A stretch of DNA of 64,000 bases from Billgrantia montanilacus (GTDB lineage: Bacteria > Pseudomonadota > Gammaproteobacteria > Pseudomonadales > Halomonadaceae), in NCBI RefSeq assembly GCF_003336675.1, contig NZ_QPII01000018.1:28263-92262 (forward strand), read 5' to 3'. Below the pieces are notes generated by a model. The model was not told the origin of the DNA and did no database searches. It saw nothing but the letters and a program-made list of their open reading frames with translations. Below, one piece after another: positions 59,728 through 64,000 of this stretch. Positions within the stretch are counted from its first letter, which is position 1. The number at the start of each line of letters is the position of its first letter. Made by a program: the position numbers and the translations under genes.

Positions 59728-60159
59728 TCAGAGACCCTCCACGTTCAGGCCCATGCTGCGGGCGCTACCGGCAATGGTACGCACAGCGGCGTCGAGATCG
59801 GCAGCCGTCAGATCCGGCTCCTTGGTCTTGGCGATCTCCTCGAGCTGCTCGCGGGTCACGGTTCCGACCTTCTTCTTGTTCGGCTCGCCGGAGCCGGACT
59901 TGATGCCAGCCGCCTTCTTCAGCAGGACGGCCGCGGGCGGCGTCTTGGTGATGAAGGTGAAGCTGCGATCGGAGTAGACGGTGATGACCACGGGAGTCGG
60001 GAGACCCGGCTCGATTTCCTGCGTAGCCGCGTTGAAGGCCTTGCAGAATTCCATGATATTGACACCGTGCTGACCCAGCGCGGGGCCCACGGGGGGACTC
60101 GGATTGGCCTTACCGGCTGCAACCTGCAGCTTGATGTAAGCCTGTACTTTCTTGGCCAT
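59728..60159 (-). CDS. rplK: 50S ribosomal protein L11
   Basis: A 143-residue L11, starting MAKKVQAYIKLQVAAGKANPSPPVGPALGQHGVNIMEFCKAFN, the proline-rich region that contacts thiostrepton. The C-terminal domain that binds 23S rRNA is complete. A likely L1-binding stem lies just upstream. Confidence 0.98.
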   Translation of the reverse strand: MAKKVQAYIKLQVAAGKANPSPPVGPALGQHGVNIMEFCKAFNAATQEIEPGLPTPVVITVYSDRSFTFITKTPPAAVLLKKAAGIKSGSGEPNKKKVGTVTREQLEEIAKTKEPDLTAADLDAAVRTIAGSARSMGLNVEGL

Positions 60160-60173
60160 GATGGACTCCAGTT

Positions 60174-60198
60174 GGGTAGTAGCGCCTTGCGGCTCCCC
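60174..60198 (-). promoter_or_regulatory. candidate L1 translational operator before rplK
   Basis: On the minus strand, GGGGAGCC-GCAA-GGCGCTACTACCC folds as GCC/GGC with a GCAA loop inside an outer GGG/CCC. This resembles the L1-binding stem of the E. coli L11 leader as I remember it. It ends 15 bases before the ATG. Confidence 0.55.
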
Positions 60199-60207
60199 GG
60201 GTTATAC

Positions 60208-60223
60208 GGCCGCCTCGGCGGCC
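60208..60223 (-). other. 7-bp GC hairpin in the nusG-rplK gap
   Basis: GGCCGCC and GGCGGCC pair around a two-base loop, 26 bases after the nusG stop. No T run follows; it may mark a pause or processing point. Confidence 0.4.
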
Positions 60224-60249
60224 AGACAGCAGATGCCGGGCCGAGAGGA

Positions 60250-60783
60250 TTACTCCTTCTCGACCTGGGCAAATTCCAGCTCTACCGGCGTCGCCCGCCC
60301 GAAGATCAGCACGCTGACCTGGAGGCGACTCTTGTCGTAGTTCACTTCCTCGACCACACCATTGAAGTCGGCGAAGGGGCCGTCGACGACCCGCACGGAC
60401 TGGCCCGGCTCGAAGATGGTCTTGGGACGCGGCTTGTCGGTGCCATCCTTCACCCGGCGCAGGATGCCATCGGCCTCCTTCTGGGTGATCGGCGCCGGCT
60501 TCTCCTTGGTCCCACCGATGAAGCCCATGACCCGCGGCGTCTCGTTGACCAGGTGCCAGGTCCCGTCATCCATCTCCATCTCGACCAGCACGTAGCCGGG
60601 GTAGAACTTGCGCTCACTCTTGCGGCGCTTGCCGTCCCGCATCTCGACGACTTCTTCGGTCGGCACAAGAATCTCGCCGAAGCGGTCTTCCATGCCATAC
60701 ATCTTCACGCGCTCCAACAAGGAGCGCATGACATGCTTCTCGAAGCCGGAGTAGGCGTGGACGACGTACCAACGCTTGGACAT
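60250..60783 (-). CDS. nusG: transcription termination/antitermination factor NusG
   Basis: A 177-residue NusG. The N-terminal NGN domain (MSKRWYVVHAYSGFEKHVMRSLLER) binds the RNA polymerase clamp, and the C-terminal KOW domain (PGQSVRVVDGPFADFNGVVEEVN) contacts Rho or S10. The ATG at 60783 is the conserved start and is 8 bases after the secE stop. Confidence 0.98.
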   Translation of the reverse strand: MSKRWYVVHAYSGFEKHVMRSLLERVKMYGMEDRFGEILVPTEEVVEMRDGKRRKSERKFYPGYVLVEMEMDDGTWHLVNETPRVMGFIGGTKEKPAPITQKEADGILRRVKDGTDKPRPKTIFEPGQSVRVVDGPFADFNGVVEEVNYDKSRLQVSVLIFGRATPVELEFAQVEKE

Positions 60784-60791
60784 GAAAACTC

Positions 60792-61160
60792 CTAACCGAT
60801 GACGCCGGACATCGCCCAGCCAAGAAGGGTGTCGATCAGCCACAGCATCAGACCGACCACCAGCACGGCGACAAGCACGATAGCCGTGGTCTGCACGGTT
60901 TCGGGGCGGGTCGGCCACACCACCCGCTGAATTTCTTTCTTGGCGCTCTTGGCCAGCTCGGCCAGGTCGCGACCCTTGGTGGTAGTCAGCGCAATCGCTG
61001 CAGCAGCAGCACAGAGAACGACGACACCCAGCACGCGATAGAGGATGGCCTGGTCGGCAAAGTAGGTATTCCCCACGACAGCCACAACCAGCAACGTGAT
61101 GACCACCGCCCACTTGAGCCCGTCGTGGCGCGACTCCTGCACCTCGGCGTTATGTTTCAT
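60792..61160 (-). CDS. secE: protein translocase subunit SecE
   Basis: A 122-residue SecE with three membrane helices (about 17-33, 40-58 and 91-115), as in E. coli. The essential amphipathic region ELAKSAKKEIQRVVWPTRPETVQT precedes the last helix. It is co-transcribed with tRNA-Trp and nusG from the promoter at 61359-61387. Confidence 0.97.
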   Translation of the reverse strand: MKHNAEVQESRHDGLKWAVVITLLVVAVVGNTYFADQAILYRVLGVVVLCAAAAAIALTTTKGRDLAELAKSAKKEIQRVVWPTRPETVQTTAIVLVAVLVVGLMLWLIDTLLGWAMSGVIG

Positions 61161-61231
61161 GAAAACGTGACTCCTCAGGGTGCGGCAATCGAATCATATG
61201 ACTGATAGATGGGTGCCAACCTGGGGGAGGT

Positions 61232-61307
<76 letters not shown>

Positions 61308-61358
61308 GTATCTGATGCGCGCGACCCCTTGCAGGCAGCATGCACAACAGCGGGCGCC

Positions 61359-61387
61359 ATGATAGCGAAGGTCTCGCCTGCTGGCAA
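61359..61387 (-). promoter_or_regulatory. promoter of tRNA-Trp-secE-nusG
   Basis: On the minus strand, TTGCCA, 17 bases, TATCAT, about 45 bases before the tRNA. It occupies the place where a tufB gene usually precedes tRNA-Trp. Confidence 0.75.
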
Positions 61388-61410
61388 CCCCTTCCGACAC
61401 TCCTGCATCG

Positions 61411-61449
61411 AAAGAAAAGAGAAAGGCGAGCCAAGGCTCGCCTTTCTCT
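61411..61449 (-). terminator. terminator of the tRNA-Tyr-Gly-Thr operon
   Basis: A perfect 15-bp stem, AGAGAAAGGCGAGCC and its complement, with a two-base loop, then TTTTCTTT on the minus strand. It begins 4 bases after tRNA-Thr. Confidence 0.93.
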
Positions 61450-61452
61450 ATC

Positions 61453-61527
61453 TGGAGCTCATGGACGGATTTGAACCGTCGACCTCACCCTTACCAAGGG
61501 TGTGCTCTACCCCTGAGCTACATGAGC
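61453..61527 (-). tRNA. tRNA-Thr (anticodon GGT)
   Basis: 75 bases with encoded CCA. The acceptor is GCTCATG/CATGAGC and the anticodon loop TTGGTAA gives GGT. Third gene of a tRNA-Tyr-Gly-Thr transcript. Confidence 0.98.
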
Positions 61528-61587
61528 AAAACCCTTTGGCACATCCCACATGCCTGCACCGACCACTATCGTCAGCACTTGCCATAC

Positions 61588-61661
<74 letters not shown>

Positions 61662-61709
61662 CTACCCACTCTGGCCGCCGAATCGCCAAAGCCGATCACG
61701 GCATGAAAC

Positions 61710-61794
<85 letters not shown>

Positions 61795-61806
61795 AACTGG
61801 CGGCTC

Positions 61807-61834
61807 ATTCTACCGCCTCCACGAACCGTGTCAA
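61807..61834 (-). promoter_or_regulatory. promoter of the tRNA-Tyr-Gly-Thr operon
   Basis: On the minus strand, consensus TTGACA, 16 bases, TAGAAT, ending 13 bases before tRNA-Tyr. The GAGCCGCC after it is GC-rich, as in stringently controlled promoters. Confidence 0.88.
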
Positions 61835-61910
61835 GTGCTTGTTTATCAGCAACTTGCTTGGACCGATCCCGTTCGGGAACGCCCCCGGCTCCGGAACGCG
61901 CTGCATTGTG

Positions 61911-62750
61911 TCAAAGCAGCATGGAGAAAGCAAGGCCCGCACGGATTTTTTCCAGCCCCGCCGGCGCCGGCACACGCGGCGCTCCCGACATGCGCCCGGC
62001 CCGCTCGGCGGCGGTCAGCGGGAAGCAGGCCTCCAGCCCACCGTACACCATGTCAGGCCAGACCGCGTGGGGGGACTGCATCCCGCGCGCCATGACGCGG
62101 GCATCCCCTCCGGTGAGCAACATCGGCAACGCCACGCCTTCCCGGTCGCACACCTCCGAGTAGATCCGGTTGATGGCGCTGACCGCCGCCATGTAGATTC
62201 CGTGATTGACCGCCTCCACGGTACGCTGACCAGGAAGCAGCAGCTCTTCGGCTTCGCTGTCGGGGTCGATGGCCACGTTGCGCGTGCCCAGCTTCAGGCT
62301 CTCCTTCATCAGCCGCAGCCCGGGAATGATGTAACCGCCCAGATGCCGGCCACCGGGCAGCACGAAGTCCACGGTGATGGCACTGCCGCAATCCACTGCG
62401 CAGCAGCCACCCGCCAGCTGGTAGCCCGCCAGCACCCCCATCCAGCGATCCACACCCAGTCGGTGGGGCTCTTCATAGCCATTGACGACGCCGAGCGCTT
62501 CCGGCGTGGAGCGCGCAACATGGACACCGCGCACGCGGCTGTGCAGCAGGGAAACGGTCTGCTCAAGCACGGCCTCCCGGGCCACGCTGGATATCCGCAC
62601 CGCCTCGACCACGTCCAGGTCGGGGATGTCGGAACCCGGCCTCCACTCCTCTCGGGTCCAGACCGCGCCACGCGAACGAATCTCGCTACTGTCGGCATCC
62701 TTCAGGCGCCACTTCGACAGCGTATTGCCAATGTCTAGATCCAGGATCAT
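61911..62750 (-). CDS. coaX: type III pantothenate kinase
   Basis: First step of coenzyme A synthesis, phosphorylating pantothenate. The 279-residue ASKHA-fold protein has the N-terminal phosphate loop DIGNTLSKWR, the HRLGVDRWMGVLAGYQL region, VDCGSAITVDF and GGYIIPGLRLM, all typical of CoaX, which is unrelated to E. coli CoaA. The ATG at 62750 overlaps the birA stop by 4 bases, so the two are translated together. Confidence 0.95.
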   Translation of the reverse strand: MILDLDIGNTLSKWRLKDADSSEIRSRGAVWTREEWRPGSDIPDLDVVEAVRISSVAREAVLEQTVSLLHSRVRGVHVARSTPEALGVVNGYEEPHRLGVDRWMGVLAGYQLAGGCCAVDCGSAITVDFVLPGGRHLGGYIIPGLRLMKESLKLGTRNVAIDPDSEAEELLLPGQRTVEAVNHGIYMAAVSAINRIYSEVCDREGVALPMLLTGGDARVMARGMQSPHAVWPDMVYGGLEACFPLTAAERAGRMSGAPRVPAPAGLEKIRAGLAFSMLL

Positions 62751-63730
62751 GAGCGCCCACGCACGCTGATCTCCCCTCCCGCCAACCGCTCACGCTGCCC
62801 GCCGCGGAGAATGCAGAGATTGCCCGACTCGTCCACGCCTTCCGCCGTTGCCGCCAGGCTCTTCCCACCCCGGAGCACGTCGATATCACAACCGGCAAAG
62901 GCATGCAGGGCATTCCACTCGTCGCGCCAGGCAGCAAAGCCCTCGCTTTCGTAGGCGGCGAGCAGCGGCAGGAGTTCATCCAGCAGCTCGAATGCCAGGC
63001 GGTTGCGAGAAAGCCCCGGCGCCTGATCATGCACCGCCGCGACCGGCTGTTCGATCGTCTCGCGAAATGCCGGGGGCAGGCTGACATTGATTCCCATGCC
63101 GATCACGACCTCGCAGGGGCCTGCCGCGTCGCCACTGATCTCGACCAGTATGCCGGCAAGCTTCCCCCATTCCCCCGCACCGCTCTTCAACAGCACATCG
63201 TTGGGCCACTTGAGCTTCGGGGCAACTCCGTGTCGCTCCAGCACCCGGGCCAGCGCCACCCCTACTGCCAGACTGAGCCCCTCAAGGGCCACCACACCGG
63301 AATCGAACCTCCAGCCGAGAGAGAGCATCAGGGCACGCCCCCAAGGGGTCGACCAGGTCCGGCCACGACGCCCCCGGCCCTCGCTCTGCTGTTCCACCAG
63401 GCACACCTCACCGTGCCCGACTCCCTGGTCGAAGCGCTGGCGAATGAACTGATTGCTGGACGGCAACGTCTCTTCGATGAACAGGCGGGCGAGATGCTGC
63501 CTACCCTGCCGTGACAGCCCGGCCACGATGACCCCGCCATCGAGCAGCTCCAGCGGGCCCGAAATGCGGTACCCCTGACCCTTGACGGCCTCCAGGGGGA
63601 TGTCCAGCGCCTCGAGCTTCTTCAGCTGTTTCCATACCGCGGTACGCGATACGCCCAGCCGTTCGCCCAACTGCTCTCCGGAGTGAAACTCCCCGTCGCT
63701 CAGCAGGCGGATCAGATCACCGATGGTCAT
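62747..63730 (-). CDS. birA: biotin-[acetyl-CoA-carboxylase] ligase and biotin operon repressor
   Basis: A 327-residue bifunctional BirA. The N-terminal winged helix (about 1-62: MTIGDLIRLLSDGEFHSGEQLGERLGVSRTAVWKQLKKL) would bind the bio operator. The ligase domain has EGRGRRGRTW for the biotinyl-AMP loop and KLKWPNDVLL for biotin binding, and a small C-terminal SH3-like domain follows. The ATG at 63730 gives the conserved start. It is encoded just downstream of the rRNA operon terminator and overlaps coaX, the usual birA-coaX pair. Confidence 0.96.
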   Translation of the reverse strand: MTIGDLIRLLSDGEFHSGEQLGERLGVSRTAVWKQLKKLEALDIPLEAVKGQGYRISGPLELLDGGVIVAGLSRQGRQHLARLFIEETLPSSNQFIRQRFDQGVGHGEVCLVEQQSEGRGRRGRTWSTPWGRALMLSLGWRFDSGVVALEGLSLAVGVALARVLERHGVAPKLKWPNDVLLKSGAGEWGKLAGILVEISGDAAGPCEVVIGMGINVSLPPAFRETIEQPVAAVHDQAPGLSRNRLAFELLDELLPLLAAYESEGFAAWRDEWNALHAFAGCDIDVLRGGKSLAATAEGVDESGNLCILRGGQRERLAGGEISVRGRS

Positions 63731-63800
63731 GCCCTGTGCCCCAAACGGGAAAAGGCCCATTCTATCGGAACTCGCTCAGGCCCTGCACTGATTACAAAAA

Positions 63801-63836
63801 GAAAAACCCCGAGTTCTTTCGAACTCGGGGTTTCGG
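63801..63836 (-). terminator. terminator of the rRNA operon
   Basis: A perfect 13-bp stem (63804-63816 with 63821-63833) and a 4-base loop, followed on the minus strand by TTTTTCTTTTT. Confidence 0.93.
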
Positions 63837-63843
63837 GAAGAAA

Positions 63844-63856
63844 ATGGGGAGACCCC
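63844..63856. repeat. 13-bp copy of a 5S rRNA segment
   Basis: ATGGGGAGACCCC here is identical to 63923-63935 inside the 5S gene. It lies between the two hairpins downstream of 5S and could be a relic of a second 5S copy. Confidence 0.6.
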
Positions 63857-63864
63857 CAAATAGC

Positions 63865-63890
63865 GAAGCCCCGACCAATGCCGGGGCTTC
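63865..63890 (-). terminator. first hairpin after 5S rRNA
   Basis: GAAGCCCCG pairs with CGGGGCTTC around an 8-base loop. No T run follows directly; it probably acts with the stronger terminator at 63801-63836 or in processing. Confidence 0.6.
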
Positions 63891-63897
63891 TGAATAA

Positions 63898-64000
63898 ATG
63901 CCTGACGATGACCTACTCTCGCATGGGGAGACCCCACACTACCATCGGCGCTGAGCGGTTTCACTGCTGAGTTCGGCATGGGATCAGGTGGTTCCCGAAC
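63898..64000 (-). rRNA. rrf: 5S ribosomal RNA, 3' part
   Basis: The minus strand matches bacterial 5S from ...ACCTGATCCCATGCCGAACTC through GGTAGTGTGGGGTCTCCCCATGCGAGAGTAGG to the 3' end GTCAGGCAT. About 103 bases are inside the window; the 5' end, and presumably 23S and 16S rRNA, lie beyond the right edge. Confidence 0.96.

Overview
The window is a high-GC gammaproteobacterial chromosome segment. Halomonas or a close relative fits the gene order, protein character and GC-rich codon use, but I infer this from memory without a database search. It is ordinary chromosome: I see no insertion sequence, prophage, CRISPR array or plasmid function.

Bases 1-12660 hold a divergent rplU/ispB pair, a tRNA-Pro gene, a PAS-PAS-GGDEF diguanylate cyclase, an SLC13-type anion transporter, a phospholipase D-type lipoprotein with a small membrane protein, a thioredoxin-like protein with an Lgt-derived membrane domain, rapA, a TIGR01777 epimerase and a renalase-like flavoprotein.

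Bases 12690-19840 are the most interesting part. A MerR-family regulator of the LitR/CarH type is followed by DNA photolyase, an NTF2-like protein, a short-chain dehydrogenase, a COG2907 flavoprotein, a DUF1365 protein and a CFA-synthase-like methyltransferase. All seven lie on one strand with short gaps or 4-base overlaps. A perfect TGTACA-N12-TGTACA sits in the promoter region. This looks like a light- or photo-oxidation-induced module joining DNA repair to modification of membrane fatty acids. The regulator lacks the cobalamin-ligand residues, and the methyltransferase differs from cyclopropane synthase at two key active-site positions.

Bases 19852-30693 carry a GGDEF-EAL protein, a 12-bp tandem repeat, fabA-fabB, a gene pair of a sugar-nucleotide-reductase relative and plsC, ssb, a YajR-type MFS transporter and uvrA.

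Bases 30716-61160 are the contiguous alpha, spc, S10, str, rif and secE-nusG operons, all on the minus strand (rplQ back to secE). Promoters, an attenuator and several leader-like structures can be seen. Upstream lie tRNA-Trp, tRNA-Thr, tRNA-Gly and tRNA-Tyr, without the tufB gene that usually sits among them. Then come coaX and birA, and the window ends inside a 5S rRNA gene, so an rRNA operon enters from the right in the same direction.
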